Source: Clostridia bacterium (GTDB lineage Bacteria; Bacillota; Clostridia; Oscillospirales; CAG-382). Taken from it: DNA of 64,000 nt. The position numbers and the translations under genes were made by a program. Positions 50,105 to 59,106 of this stretch are shown piece by piece; positions within the stretch are counted from its first letter, which is position 1; the number at the start of each line of letters is the position of its first letter. The notes under the pieces are model-generated. The model worked only from the letters and a program-made list of their open reading frames with translations. It made no database searches and was not told where the DNA came from. The stretch is taken from assembly GCA_017436675.1 (NCBI GenBank), contig JAFSCS010000031.1, forward strand, positions 1 through 64,000, given 5' to 3'.

Positions 50105-50717
50105 TAAACTTCTTGCGGAAGAAAAGAAGAAGATACGAACCGAGTTTAATCGTTTAAGCGTTATGGGCTTTGACGAATTAAACGTGGTGAACACTCGCAA
50201 AACCACGCAAGATATGTTCGATAGGTTTATGAAAGAGAACGAGGCGTTATATGTTAAAGCGGCGAAATCAGCGTATAAGAAAGCTGCCGAAACTGAAAAA
50301 ACGCCCGAAGGTATTGCCGCGTTAGTCGCAGTTATATTAGGCGGTTATAATCTCGTAACGGGTTATTTGTACGAGAAAGAGGCAGAGCGAAAACGCCTCC
50401 GCTTGAACGAGCAGATATTAACCGCTCGTGAGTATAACGATAGGCAGATGTTTCAAGACAGCCTGAGACGAACGGCGAACCTATGGTGGACCCAAACCAC
50501 ACAATACGGAATTAGCGTAGTCGATAGTGCTACGATACAAGCGTATAAAGATATGGGTATCGATTATGCAAAGTGGATAGCAGAGGACGACGGACAAACT
50601 TGCGCGACGTGTAAAGCGCGAGACGAGAAGATATATCCGATATCGAAAATCCCCTCGAAAACACATTACGGTTGCCGTTGCTATTTACTACCTGTCAAGA
50701 ACGATAAGGAGAATTGA
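50088..50717 (+). CDS. Minor head protein (SPP1 gp7 / Mu F-like)
   Basis: A 209-residue protein. The C-terminal motif DDGQTCATCKARDEKIYPISKIPSKTHYGCRCYL (cysteines plus H and R, about 165-200) is the hallmark of the phage Mu F/SPP1 gp7 family that assists capsid morphogenesis. The rest is helical. It lies between portal and scaffold, as expected. Confidence 0.88.
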   Translation: MYGHLDKLLAEEKKKIRTEFNRLSVMGFDELNVVNTRKTTQDMFDRFMKENEALYVKAAKSAYKKAAETEKTPEGIAALVAVILGGYNLVTGYLYEKEAERKRLRLNEQILTAREYNDRQMFQDSLRRTANLWWTQTTQYGISVVDSATIQAYKDMGIDYAKWIAEDDGQTCATCKARDEKIYPISKIPSKTHYGCRCYLLPVKNDKEN

Positions 50718-50719
50718 AA

Positions 50720-50893
50720 ATGTTAATATACGAACAAATTCGGTGTCCTCGATGTGGCAGGCGACTCGTCGATATGAAAGGGCAAGCGCAGATACGATGT
50801 CCTAAATGTAAGGCACTCGTCGAGATCGATACCGAAGCAAGAAAAATATTTATTAAAACAGAGCGTCAAATAGAACGCCAACAATCGAAGTAA
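50720..50893 (+). CDS. Com-like zinc-ribbon protein
   Basis: A 57-residue protein with CPRCGRRL and CPKCKALVE, a four-cysteine ribbon like the Mu Com family, and a basic tail. Com regulates translation of the mom gene in phage Mu; here only a nucleic-acid-binding role can be inferred. ATG after AAGGAGAATTGAAA. Its stop codon lies within a terminator hairpin. Confidence 0.65.
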   Translation: MLIYEQIRCPRCGRRLVDMKGQAQIRCPKCKALVEIDTEARKIFIKTERQIERQQSK

Positions 50894-50912
50894 TTCGGTC
50901 GTTGGCGTTTTT
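50874..50912 (+). terminator. Terminator overlapping the Com-like stop codon
   Basis: AACGCCAAC with GTTGGCGTT, extended by ATCGAA/TTCGGT, is followed by TTTTTATTT. It separates head-assembly genes from the scaffold-capsid unit. Confidence 0.85.
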
Positions 50913-50943
50913 TATTTACTGAGAGAACAGGTCAAACACAAAC

Positions 50944-51000
50944 ATAGGTAGAGAAACCTTAAATCGCAAACCACGAGGCAGAGAAGCCCTAAATCGCAAA
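50944..51000. repeat. Tandem 24-bp imperfect direct repeat
   Basis: GGTAGAGAAACCTTAAATCGCAAA and GGCAGAGAAGCCCTAAATCGCAAA stand 7 bases apart upstream of the scaffold gene. It may be a regulatory site for late structural genes. Confidence 0.6.
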
Positions 51001-51011
51001 GGAGAATTTCT

Positions 51012-51566
51012 ATGAAAATCAACATTGAAAACTACGAAAACATGACACCCGAAGAAAAACTCGCGGCACTTGAAGCGTATGAGCCTGATATGAGCGGTTT
51101 CGTTGCAAAGTCTGTTTTTGATAAAACAGCATCCGAACTCGCTGCCGCCAAGAAATCTCTCAAAGAGAAAATGACAGAGGATGAAGCGAAGATAGCGAAA
51201 GAAGCAGAGGAACGCGCGGCGTTGCTTGCTCGTGTTGAAGAACTCGAAAGAGAAAAGGCTATCAACAGTTACACGACAGCGTATCTCGGTATGGGATACA
51301 ACGAAAAATTGGCTAAAGCAACCGCAGAGGCTTTACAAAAAGGTGATATGGACGCGGTTTTCGCAAATCAAAAAACATACATCGAAGATCGGGAAAAAAC
51401 GCTACGAGCTGAACTGCTCAAACAAACACCTCCCCCGGCAGGCGGCGGTGGTAGTGGCGACGTTATGACACTTGAAAAATTAAGAAAGATGTCGCCGCAA
51501 GACAGATTACAGTTCTCCGTAGAACACCCCGAAGAATACAAGAACTTATACGGAGGTAATTCATAA
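51012..51566 (+). CDS. Capsid scaffolding protein (DUF4355-like)
   Basis: A 184-residue protein rich in Glu, Lys and Ala, mostly coiled coil from about residue 38 to 85 (ELAAAKKSLKEKMTEDEAK). The glycine linker PPPAGGGGSGDV is followed by a helical C-terminal end likely to bind the capsid protein. It stands directly before the capsid gene, sharing 1 base. Confidence 0.8.
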   Translation: MKINIENYENMTPEEKLAALEAYEPDMSGFVAKSVFDKTASELAAAKKSLKEKMTEDEAKIAKEAEERAALLARVEELEREKAINSYTTAYLGMGYNEKLAKATAEALQKGDMDAVFANQKTYIEDREKTLRAELLKQTPPPAGGGGSGDVMTLEKLRKMSPQDRLQFSVEHPEEYKNLYGGNS

Positions 51567-52372
51567 TGGCTAACACAGTTTATGACAATTTCTATCTTTC
51601 TAACGAAGTAGAAGACCAATTTAATTCGCATCTTGATCTTTTGCGTTTCTGCACACACGACCCTTCTCTTGAAGGCACGGCAGGAATGAAACGTATTATT
51701 CACGTTTATAGTGCTACTGACGGCACAGAAAAACTCGCGCAAGGCGCAGGTAACACGAAGTCTATCACAGTAGGTTTCGCAACTAAGGAATACGAAATCT
51801 TGCTTGCTCAAAACCGTTTCGAGTGGTTCGACGAGGAAGCAATGAAAGACCCTATGCTTGTTCCCGTAGGTATGAAACACGCAGGTACAGACCTTTTCAA
51901 CACAGTACAAGGTGATGTTTTCGCTGAGTTCAAAAAGGCTACTCTTTCCGTAAACGCTTCTGTACCTAATTTTGATGCTTTTGCGGATGCAGTTGCAAAA
52001 CTTAACCTCGAAAACCAAGAGGGTGTTGAAATCTTTGCTCATGTAAACTCCACCGTTAAAGCTGCAATGAGAAAGGCTTTGAAAGACGACCTTAAATATG
52101 TTGAGGCTTATGCTCGTACAGGTTACATCGGTACAGTATGCGGCGTAAACATCTACGACAAACGCGATGCAGACGACGACGCTATCTACGTTGGTACAAA
52201 GAAAGCCGTAACAATGTTCACAAAGAAAGGCGTTGAAGTTGAACAAATCGTTAATGGTCTTCGTGGCGCTGACGATGCAAACGTTCGTAAGAATACCGCG
52301 TTCTCTCGCAAATACTATCTCCCTGCACTCACAGACGAGACACAGGTAGTTAAGATTGCTCTCGGAGCGTAA
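51566..52372 (+). CDS. Major capsid protein
   Basis: A 268-residue protein with an HK97-like composition; its position after scaffold and before connector genes supports the assignment. MKRIIHVYSATDGTEKLAQGAGNTKSITV and the C-terminal beta strands (DETQVVKIAL) are typical of small Clostridia phage capsid proteins. Codon use looks more uniform than in its neighbours, in line with strong expression. GGAGGTAATTCATA precedes the ATG. Confidence 0.85.
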   Translation: MANTVYDNFYLSNEVEDQFNSHLDLLRFCTHDPSLEGTAGMKRIIHVYSATDGTEKLAQGAGNTKSITVGFATKEYEILLAQNRFEWFDEEAMKDPMLVPVGMKHAGTDLFNTVQGDVFAEFKKATLSVNASVPNFDAFADAVAKLNLENQEGVEIFAHVNSTVKAAMRKALKDDLKYVEAYARTGYIGTVCGVNIYDKRDADDDAIYVGTKKAVTMFTKKGVEVEQIVNGLRGADDANVRKNTAFSRKYYLPALTDETQVVKIALGA

Positions 52373-52396
52373 ATTTTAATTCGGAGGTAAGCGCTA

Positions 52397-52738
52397 ATGA
52401 CGAATGACGAAAAACTCGATAGGTTAAAGGCGCTTATCTCGCCCGACACCGCAAACAACGACTTGCTCATGGTTCTCCTCCAACAATCCGAGGGGATAGT
52501 GTTAAACCAACGTTATCCCTTCGGACCTCCCTCCAATGCGAAGGTAGAGACAAGATATGAGCATATACAATTACAGATAGCCGTTGAGTTGTTTTCCAAA
52601 ATGGGCGCGGAAGGTCAAACCGCACACAATGAAAACGGCATAAACAGAACGTATGAAGCAGCAGACGTTAGCCCGTCTCTGCTCCGTAAAATCCTACCTC
52701 TTGTGGGAGGCGTAGCAGTATATGAGAAGTCTGAATAG
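52397..52738 (+). CDS. Head-tail connector (gp6/gp15-like)
   Basis: A 113-residue helical protein (DEKLDRLKALISPDTANNDLLMVLL, then VELFSKMGAEGQTAHNENG). Its length, position after the capsid gene and helical plan fit the connector that sits on the portal. It overlaps the next gene by 17 bases. Confidence 0.75.
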   Translation: MTNDEKLDRLKALISPDTANNDLLMVLLQQSEGIVLNQRYPFGPPSNAKVETRYEHIQLQIAVELFSKMGAEGQTAHNENGINRTYEAADVSPSLLRKILPLVGGVAVYEKSE

Positions 52739-53081
52739 AAATAAGCGCTCCATATATTACGCGCTACCCACCGGGGAAGAAGAAAAATTATACGATGAAT
52801 ATGGCAACGAAACGGGCGAAATTAATATCGTTTACGGCGATGCAGTTAAACTTGATATCAACGTTTCAGCTGCGACGGGCGAAGATGCGGTAGAGGCTTT
52901 CGGCAGTTTCACAAACTATTCTCGTATATTGTGTGTGTCCGATATTAAATGTCCTATCACAGAGGACGCGAAAGTATGGTTCGGTGTAGAACCCACCGAG
53001 GCTCATAACTACATCGTAACTCGTAAGGCTGACAGTAAAAACGGTCTCTTGTATGCGTTGAAAGAGGTAAAGGTGCGATGA
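52722..53081 (+). CDS. Head closure / head-tail joining protein
   Basis: A 119-residue beta-rich protein (NVSAATGEDAVEAFGSFTNYSRIL, ending YALKEVKVR). Similar proteins are stoppers (SPP1 gp16-like). Assignment rests mainly on position. It overlaps neighbours on both sides by 4-17 bases. Confidence 0.65.
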   Translation: MRSLNRNKRSIYYALPTGEEEKLYDEYGNETGEINIVYGDAVKLDINVSAATGEDAVEAFGSFTNYSRILCVSDIKCPITEDAKVWFGVEPTEAHNYIVTRKADSKNGLLYALKEVKVR

Positions 53082-53572
53082 AAAAGATTGTTATAAATCC
53101 ATTCGATCCTAAATCTATCCAAAACGCTATCAACCAATTAAACCAATATAAGAGAGAGTTTGAAGCCAAAGAGCAGGAGTTCGTTAGGCGACTCGCAGAG
53201 ATCGGTGTTTCCGTCGCAACGGATATCTATTCAATGGCAGATTACGACGGTACGAACGATGTGGTTGTAACGAGTATTCATAACGGCACTACCGCAACGG
53301 TGATAGCGTCGGGCGAAACGGTGGGATTCATTGAGTTCGGTACGGGTATCCGAAATCCCGAGTGGGATAATTCGGGTATGGATTACACACCACCGAAACA
53401 CGGTACATACGGCAAAGGATATGGTGCAAGACCTAAAGGGTGGTATTTCAAGCCCAACGAAGGCGTTGAGGCAATACACACTTATGGTAATGTTCCCGCC
53501 GAAGCGATGAAAACGGCGCGTGATGTGATGATAGAAAGAGTGATTCAAGTAGCAAGGGAGGTATTTAGATGA
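53078..53572 (+). CDS. HK97 gp10-like tail component
   Basis: A 164-residue protein. FIEFGTGI, then PKGWYFKPNEG and the C-terminal helix MKTARDVMIERVIQVAREVF are typical of HK97 gp10-like proteins at the head-tail joint. It overlaps the next gene by 4 bases. Confidence 0.78.
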   Translation: MKKIVINPFDPKSIQNAINQLNQYKREFEAKEQEFVRRLAEIGVSVATDIYSMADYDGTNDVVVTSIHNGTTATVIASGETVGFIEFGTGIRNPEWDNSGMDYTPPKHGTYGKGYGARPKGWYFKPNEGVEAIHTYGNVPAEAMKTARDVMIERVIQVAREVFR

Positions 53573-53973
53573 TTGATTATGAAAACGAAATCTTTACCTC
53601 TATTGCCGAGGAATCACGAGACAAGCATCCGGGCATTATCGTAAAGGGTGAATATGTACGTTCTCCCGCAGAGTTTCCTATGTTGGCAATTAGCGAGTTC
53701 CAAAACGTGATGATAGACGAGCTTATGGATTCGACAAAAGAGGAAAAGTACGCGGGGTTAGGCTATCGAATACAAGTTTTCTCGAATAAGCAATCGGGAA
53801 AGAAAGCCGAGGCAAAAGCAATTTTCGCTACGGCAGATGCAAAAATAAGAAGTATGGGTTTCCGTCGTAAGACTTATGCGCCTACCCCGGAAATCTACGA
53901 TTCAACAATTTTTTCCATTGTGGCGACTTATGAGGCAATAATCGACACAAACGGAGTCGTGTATAAGAGATAA
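53569..53973 (+). CDS. Tail terminator / completion protein
   Basis: A 134-residue alpha/beta protein (GLGYRIQVFSNKQSGKKAEAKAIFATADAKIRSMGF), a plan seen in phage tail terminators. Position between the gp10-like gene and the major tail gene agrees. Confidence 0.7.
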   Translation: MIDYENEIFTSIAEESRDKHPGIIVKGEYVRSPAEFPMLAISEFQNVMIDELMDSTKEEKYAGLGYRIQVFSNKQSGKKAEAKAIFATADAKIRSMGFRRKTYAPTPEIYDSTIFSIVATYEAIIDTNGVVYKR

Positions 53974-53989
53974 ACAGGAGGTTTATAAA

Positions 53990-54370
53990 ATGGCTATTTC
54001 GACATATCAAACACAATTAAAAATCGGCGAAAAAGATTACGCTATTAAAAGTTTTCCCTCGATTCTCGGTAAACGTAGTGCGCTTGAAACCACTACTATG
54101 AGTGACGACGCGCAAACGTTTATCCCCGGTATTCGTCAGCAAGCCGAAACATTGGATTTCGGTGCAAACTACGCGGCTGATACATACGCAGAACTCAACG
54201 GACTTACGGGCGATCAACCGTGCAAACTCGTGTTTAGCGATGGTTCGTTTTATTCGTGGCAAGGTGGCGTTAGCGCTACAATCGACGAGGGCGATGTTGG
54301 TGCTGTAATTAATATGACAATTTCTATTACGCCTTCAACAGTTCCCGTATGGGCTAAATCATCAACATAA
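53990..54370 (+). CDS. Major tail protein
   Basis: A 126-residue protein; ISTYQTQLKIGEKDYAIKSFPSI and the beta-rich C terminus (AVINMTISITPSTVPVW) match short tail-tube proteins. ACAGGAGG precedes the ATG. It is followed by a strong terminator and then the chaperone genes, the normal order of siphophages. Confidence 0.8.
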   Translation: MAISTYQTQLKIGEKDYAIKSFPSILGKRSALETTTMSDDAQTFIPGIRQQAETLDFGANYAADTYAELNGLTGDQPCKLVFSDGSFYSWQGGVSATIDEGDVGAVINMTISITPSTVPVWAKSST

Positions 54371-54375
54371 AAAAA

Positions 54376-54410
54376 CAGGGCGGTATAACCACCGCCCTAT
54401 AAAAAAATAA
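54376..54410 (+). terminator. Terminator after the major tail gene
   Basis: AGGGCGGT (54377-54384) pairs with ACCGCCCT (54391-54398), followed by ATAAAAAAATAAAAA. It probably sets a high level of tail protein relative to the chaperone genes. Confidence 0.8.
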
Positions 54411-54439
54411 AAACTATTTAATTTAAGGAGAGTAACATC

Positions 54440-54793
54440 ATGGCAACTAAGATTACCGTAACTTACAAAGACGAAGAATATGTTTTGGAGTTTTCCCGAA
54501 CAACAGCAAAAGCAATAGAAGATCAGGGCTTTGTCCTTAATCAGTTGACAGACAAACCCGCAACAATGGTTCCCTTACTCGTCTATGGTGCGTTTATGAA
54601 ACACAATCGCGGAATTAAACGTAACCTCGTGAACGCTATCTACAACAACCTCAAAAATAAAATGGGAGAGGAAGACGAAGATGGTTTTATCGCCGTACTT
54701 GGTGAAATGTACGCCGAAACCGTATCCACTTTGACAGACGAAGCAACCGACGACGAGGGAAACGCAGCGACTTGGAAGGTGACGAAAGGCTAA
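54440..54793 (+). CDS. Tail assembly chaperone, first frame (DUF5055, gpG analogue)
   Basis: A 117-residue helical protein of the DUF5055 family (VTYKDEEYVLEFSRTTAKAIEDQGF). Its position before the tape measure gene identifies it as the gpG-like chaperone. Near its end the heptamer GGGAAAC (54757-54763) is set as G GGA AAC in this frame, a classical -1 slippery site. A slip would extend it into the next frame as a 254-residue product. Confidence 0.82.
   Translation: MATKITVTYKDEEYVLEFSRTTAKAIEDQGFVLNQLTDKPATMVPLLVYGAFMKHNRGIKRNLVNAIYNNLKNKMGEEDEDGFIAVLGEMYAETVSTLTDEATDDEGNAATWKVTKG
54757..54763 (+). promoter_or_regulatory. Probable -1 programmed ribosomal frameshift site
   Basis: GGGAAAC in X-XXY-YYZ register with the first chaperone gene; lambda G-T uses GGGAAAG. 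After the slip, translation continues as KRSDLEGDERLTSQ in the -1 frame and joins the second chaperone frame without a stop. Confidence 0.8.
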
Positions 54794-55203
54794 CCTCCCA
54801 AAGTTATAGCGATATATTCAAAAAGCTCTGCCCTTACTATATGTCTATCGGTATGAGCCGTGACGAGTTTTGGAACGGCGACGTTGATATGGTTAAAGAG
54901 TATCGTGAGGCAGACGAATTAAGATACAAACGAAGGAATCAAGAGCTTTGGCTACAGGGTATGTATTTTTACGAAGCATTGTGCGATACAAGTGCGTTGT
55001 TCCGCTTCTCTACAAAGCCTGTGAAAGCCGAGCCTTATATTAAAGAACCATTCCCAATCACCGCAGAAGAAGTTCGCGAAAGAGAAGAACGAAAGATGCG
55101 TGAGGAAGAAGAACGGTTCAAAGCAGAGTTTGCGGCGTATGTCGAACGCTTGCAAGCGAAGATGCCCCAAGAGGCACATCCCATAACGGGAGGTGATTCA
55201 TAG
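54763..55203 (+). CDS. Tail assembly chaperone, frameshift extension (gpT analogue)
   Basis: A 146-residue extension read in the -1 frame; the open frame alone would begin at a TTG at 54772 without a ribosome site, which supports the frameshift. LCPYYMSIGMSRDEFWNGD is typical of the second chaperone in Clostridia phages. The tail is a highly charged helix (REREERKMREEEERFKAEF). The fusion is made in minor amounts and binds the tape measure protein in the lambda model. Confidence 0.8.
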   Translation, partial: RSDLEGDERLTSQSYSDIFKKLCPYYMSIGMSRDEFWNGDVDMVKEYREADELRYKRRNQELWLQGMYFYEALCDTSALFRFSTKPVKAEPYIKEPFPITAEEVREREERKMREEEERFKAEFAAYVERLQAKMPQEAHPITGGDS

Positions 55204-58200
55204 TGGGAACAACAATCGACAGTATTCAAATAGAAATACAGAGCGGTTCGATTAACGCCGCACAAGGAATCACCGATCTATCAAAAGCCCTCGGTGAGTT
55301 AAAGAAAAACGGCTCGATTGGAACGGCCGCTAAAAATCTACAAAAATTATCTGATTCTCTCAATGGGTTCACGGGTGCATATCAAGCCTCGAACTCATTG
55401 AGGAATCTTGCAAACTCAATAGAAAAATTAAAAAGTGTAGGGTCGATAGCGAGCCTTGCAAATAGTCTCGCGAAACTTCCTAAAGCCCTTGAATCGTTGG
55501 GAGCAATCGATATTAAAACAAATGTTACCGCTCAGATAAGTTCCCTCGTCGAAGCGGTTGCTCCTTTGTCGTCCGTAAAAACAAGCGGATTTACCTCAAT
55601 GGTAAATAGCCTCAAAAAACTCGGCGAGGTCACTAAAAGCCTCGACGAAAACGACACATTGAATGAGTTTATAAAAAGAGTAGAAAAGCTCAACGAAAAA
55701 CTCGCTCCATTGTCTCAAAAAATGACGACAATAAAAACGGGATTCAGTTCTGTTAATACAAATGCCCGGAAAGCAACGTCAAGCGTGAAGGAGTTCGCCG
55801 ATGGTGTTGATTCGTCTAAATTAAATATGGCGAGTTTCATTGAAATAGCGCGAACGGCTGTGGGGGCTTTGCAAAATCTTATCCAACAGTTTGCCGAAAT
55901 AACAGATAAGGCTATTCAATGGGATGGCGTAGCTGCTCGTTTCGGTAGAGGTTTTGGAGCGCAAGCGCAAGAAACTTATGCTTGGATACAGAGGTTAAAC
56001 GATGAATTGGGTATAAATATCCAACAGTTTATGCAACATTCTTCGGTTTATGCAACGATGCTTACAGGTTTCGGCGTAGCAAGTAAAGATGCTTCTAAAA
56101 TGGCTCTCGGCTACATGGAACTTACTTACGATATATGGGCGGGCTACAACGACATATATAAAACGTTAGACGAAGCTGCCGAAGCGGTACGTTCTGCCAT
56201 AGCGGGCGAGGTTGAGCCTGTCAGAAAAGCCGGGTTCACTATAATAGAATCAACGCTTCAACAAACAGCCGCTAACCACGGGCTTGAAATAAGTCTTGAA
56301 AAAGCAACCGAAGCGCAAAAATCTTATCTCCGCTATCTAACGTTGGTAGATCAGGCGCAAGCACAGAGCCTTATCGGTACTTATGCTAAAGAAATGAACA
56401 CCGCAGAAGGTTTGATGCGTACATTCGCCCAACAAGTAAAATCGTTGGCTCAGGCTTTTGGCTCTCTATTTTTACCTATTCTTACTAAAGTTATGCCTTA
56501 TCTACAAGCCGTTGTAGATTTGCTTGCAGATGGCGTTCGTTGGTTAGGCAGAATGTTTGGAATTGAAATCCAAGCGGTCGATTGGTCGGGATACAATTCG
56601 GGGGTAACAGATGCCGTTGAGAACACACAAGGGGTAACAGGGGCATTAAATGACGCAACAAAAGCGGCGAAAGAACTTAAAAATGCTTCAATCGGTCTTG
56701 ATGAACTTAATGTTATCAGCCCTCCAACCTCATCAAGTGGTGGTGTAGGTGGGGCAGGTAGTGGTTCAGGCGGTACGGGCTTTGAAAATATTGATATTGA
56801 TTCGTTGTGGGATGATTCGATATTCGATGGCGTGAAAAACAAAGTTTCCGATATCGTAAAGAACATGAAAGATTGGCTCGGCATTACGGATGATATAGAT
56901 AGTTGGGCTGATTTCTTTGAAACGAGATTAGGCCAAATATTAATAGTTGTTGGCGAAATTGGACTCGGCATTTCGGCTTGGAAGGTGTCTAAAACACTTA
57001 TTGATTCTATTGCAACGCTAAAAACATTACTTGCAAATCCTTATTACGCGATAACAATAGGCGCAATACTTACAATAGCGGGCGTTACATTCACCTATCA
57101 AGGGATGGAAGACGCTATTAAAAATGGTCTTGACGGCTTTAATTTTGCCGAGATAGTCGGCGGTAGCCTCTTTACTACGGGAGGCGTGGCGATACTTGGC
57201 TCAAAGTTAGCAACGTGGATCAGTACGGCGTTTACAGGAAGTGCTGTGGACCTTGCTATTACGCAAGCGGGAATAAATCTCGGTGTAGGTACGGCGGGTG
57301 CGGCAGGTGCAGCTTTGGCATCGGCGGTCGCGGGAATCGTTCTTGGAATACCCGCTATGTTTGTCGGTATATACGATGCGTGTATGAACGGACTTGATTG
57401 GCTTAACGGATTGCTTATCCCGGCAGGTTCTACCGCCGCGAGTGCAGGTATCGGTGCAATAATTGGTGCATTAGGTGGTCCTATTGGCGCGGGTGTTGGC
57501 GCGTTAATCGGTTTGGCTGTCGGTCTTGTTACGGACGGAGTAATCTTAATCGTTCAAGAATGGGATAAAATTTCAGCGTTCTTCTCAAAATTTTTCACAG
57601 AAACCATTCCTGAATTGTGGGATGATTTCGTCGGTTGGTGCGAAGGCGTTGGCGAGTTCTTCACGAAAGACATTCCAACATTCTTCACAGAAACTATTCC
57701 TGAATGGGGCAACGAAATATTCTATGGTTTAGGTTATGCGCTCGGCGAGGGTGCAAGGGCTGTGTACGATTGGTGGAACGACGATGTAGTACCGTTTTTC
57801 ACGAAAGATATTCCTAACTTCTTCACAGAAACTATTCCCGATTGGGGTACTCAGTTGTGGAATGGAATAACAAGTGCTTTCAACACCGCCACTCGTGCGA
57901 TATCAAGTTGGTGGAACGACGACGTAGTGCCGTTTTTTACAAAGACAATACCAAACTTTTTCACAAGCGACTTGCCCGGTTTTTTTGCAAGTCTTCCGGG
58001 AACATTCAAGGAAGTTGGCGAAAGCATCATTGATGGTTTGTGGGAGGGCGTAACAGGCGCTTGGACTTGGTTAAAAGAAACTATAGGTGGTTGGTGTGGT
58101 AACTTTGTTCAAGGCTTTAAAGATGCGTTTGGTATTCATAGCCCCTCTACCGTGTTTGCGGGGCTTGGCGAGAATATTGTCGCAGGTTTGCAAAGCACTT

Positions 58201-59066
58201 TAGGAATTACTTCCGTTACGGAAAAATTCTCCGAAATGTGGGAGAACGCAAAATCGTGGTGGAATGGTTCAAAAGAAACACTTAACACATATACACCGAG
58301 CATAGGCGACATAAAAGGCAAACTTTCTTCGGCTTGGTCCTCTGCTAAGTCGTGGTGGGATAACAAAAAAGCCGCGCTTAAATCTTACACTCCGTCAATC
58401 GGCTCTATTTACGAAAAGGTAAAAGAGCGTTGGGATAGTGCGAGAACATGGTGGAATAACAAAAAGTCTGCTATGAAAGCATACACACCGTCTATTGGCT
58501 CTATCTATGAGAAGGTCAGCGAACGGTGGAAAAATGCAAGAGATTGGTGGAACGGAAAGAAAGGAAGTTTCAAGTCTTATACTCCGTCGATCGGTAGCAT
58601 TACGGAAAAGGTAAAGAGCGCGTGGAACTCCGCTAAATCTTGGTGGAACAAAAACGTTAAGCTCTCTACGAAACTCGATATCAAAGTTCCGAAGATTAAA
58701 GTTAATTGGGATACCGCTTCGGCTTTTGGAAAGTCGTTCAAGTACCCGACGGGCTTTAAACTTGATTTTGCCGCAGACGGCGGTATGTTCAACGCAGGTA
58801 GTCTTATTTGGGCGGGCGAACGCGGTGCGGAAATCGTTGCGAACGCTTCGGGCGGTAAGACAGGTGTAATGAACGTTCAACAAATGCAAGACGCAGTTTA
58901 CGAAGGTGTTTACGCTGCCGTGATAGCCGCAATGAGAGGTTATAGTGGCGGTGGAGAACAATCCGTGAACGTGTACCTCGACGGAAAGCAAATCACAAGC
59001 GTAGTCGAGAAGCGTCAACGTGAGCGTGGAGCGTCCATTATGGGTAACGAAGTATATTCATATTAA
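55203..59066 (+). CDS. Tape measure protein with two internal repeat sets
   Basis: A 1287-residue protein from GTG. The N-terminal 200 residues are helical. A tape-measure core (GFGVASKDASKMALGYMEL) precedes several membrane-like segments at about 585-790. Two repeat sets follow. One has three units with FFT(E/K)xIPxFFTETIP and WWNDDVVPFF near 800-930. The other has four 32-residue units starting TPSIG at about 1031-1160. The end (WAGERGAEIVANASGGKTGVM) is typical. Its length sets the tail length. Confidence 0.93.
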   Translation: MGTTIDSIQIEIQSGSINAAQGITDLSKALGELKKNGSIGTAAKNLQKLSDSLNGFTGAYQASNSLRNLANSIEKLKSVGSIASLANSLAKLPKALESLGAIDIKTNVTAQISSLVEAVAPLSSVKTSGFTSMVNSLKKLGEVTKSLDENDTLNEFIKRVEKLNEKLAPLSQKMTTIKTGFSSVNTNARKATSSVKEFADGVDSSKLNMASFIEIARTAVGALQNLIQQFAEITDKAIQWDGVAARFGRGFGAQAQETYAWIQRLNDELGINIQQFMQHSSVYATMLTGFGVASKDASKMALGYMELTYDIWAGYNDIYKTLDEAAEAVRSAIAGEVEPVRKAGFTIIESTLQQTAANHGLEISLEKATEAQKSYLRYLTLVDQAQAQSLIGTYAKEMNTAEGLMRTFAQQVKSLAQAFGSLFLPILTKVMPYLQAVVDLLADGVRWLGRMFGIEIQAVDWSGYNSGVTDAVENTQGVTGALNDATKAAKELKNASIGLDELNVISPPTSSSGGVGGAGSGSGGTGFENIDIDSLWDDSIFDGVKNKVSDIVKNMKDWLGITDDIDSWADFFETRLGQILIVVGEIGLGISAWKVSKTLIDSIATLKTLLANPYYAITIGAILTIAGVTFTYQGMEDAIKNGLDGFNFAEIVGGSLFTTGGVAILGSKLATWISTAFTGSAVDLAITQAGINLGVGTAGAAGAALASAVAGIVLGIPAMFVGIYDACMNGLDWLNGLLIPAGSTAASAGIGAIIGALGGPIGAGVGALIGLAVGLVTDGVILIVQEWDKISAFFSKFFTETIPELWDDFVGWCEGVGEFFTKDIPTFFTETIPEWGNEIFYGLGYALGEGARAVYDWWNDDVVPFFTKDIPNFFTETIPDWGTQLWNGITSAFNTATRAISSWWNDDVVPFFTKTIPNFFTSDLPGFFASLPGTFKEVGESIIDGLWEGVTGAWTWLKETIGGWCGNFVQGFKDAFGIHSPSTVFAGLGENIVAGLQSTLGITSVTEKFSEMWENAKSWWNGSKETLNTYTPSIGDIKGKLSSAWSSAKSWWDNKKAALKSYTPSIGSIYEKVKERWDSARTWWNNKKSAMKAYTPSIGSIYEKVSERWKNARDWWNGKKGSFKSYTPSIGSITEKVKSAWNSAKSWWNKNVKLSTKLDIKVPKIKVNWDTASAFGKSFKYPTGFKLDFAADGGMFNAGSLIWAGERGAEIVANASGGKTGVMNVQQMQDAVYEGVYAAVIAAMRGYSGGGEQSVNVYLDGKQITSVVEKRQRERGASIMGNEVYSY

Positions 59067-59106
59067 TAGAGATTAGAGCGCCACAGAGCGCCTTTAAAGA
59101 GGTGAC

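Noticed and set aside
51368-52246. 292-codon frame antisense to scaffold and capsid genes
   Set aside because: It is a cysteine-rich shadow frame over two structural genes in the conserved head module.
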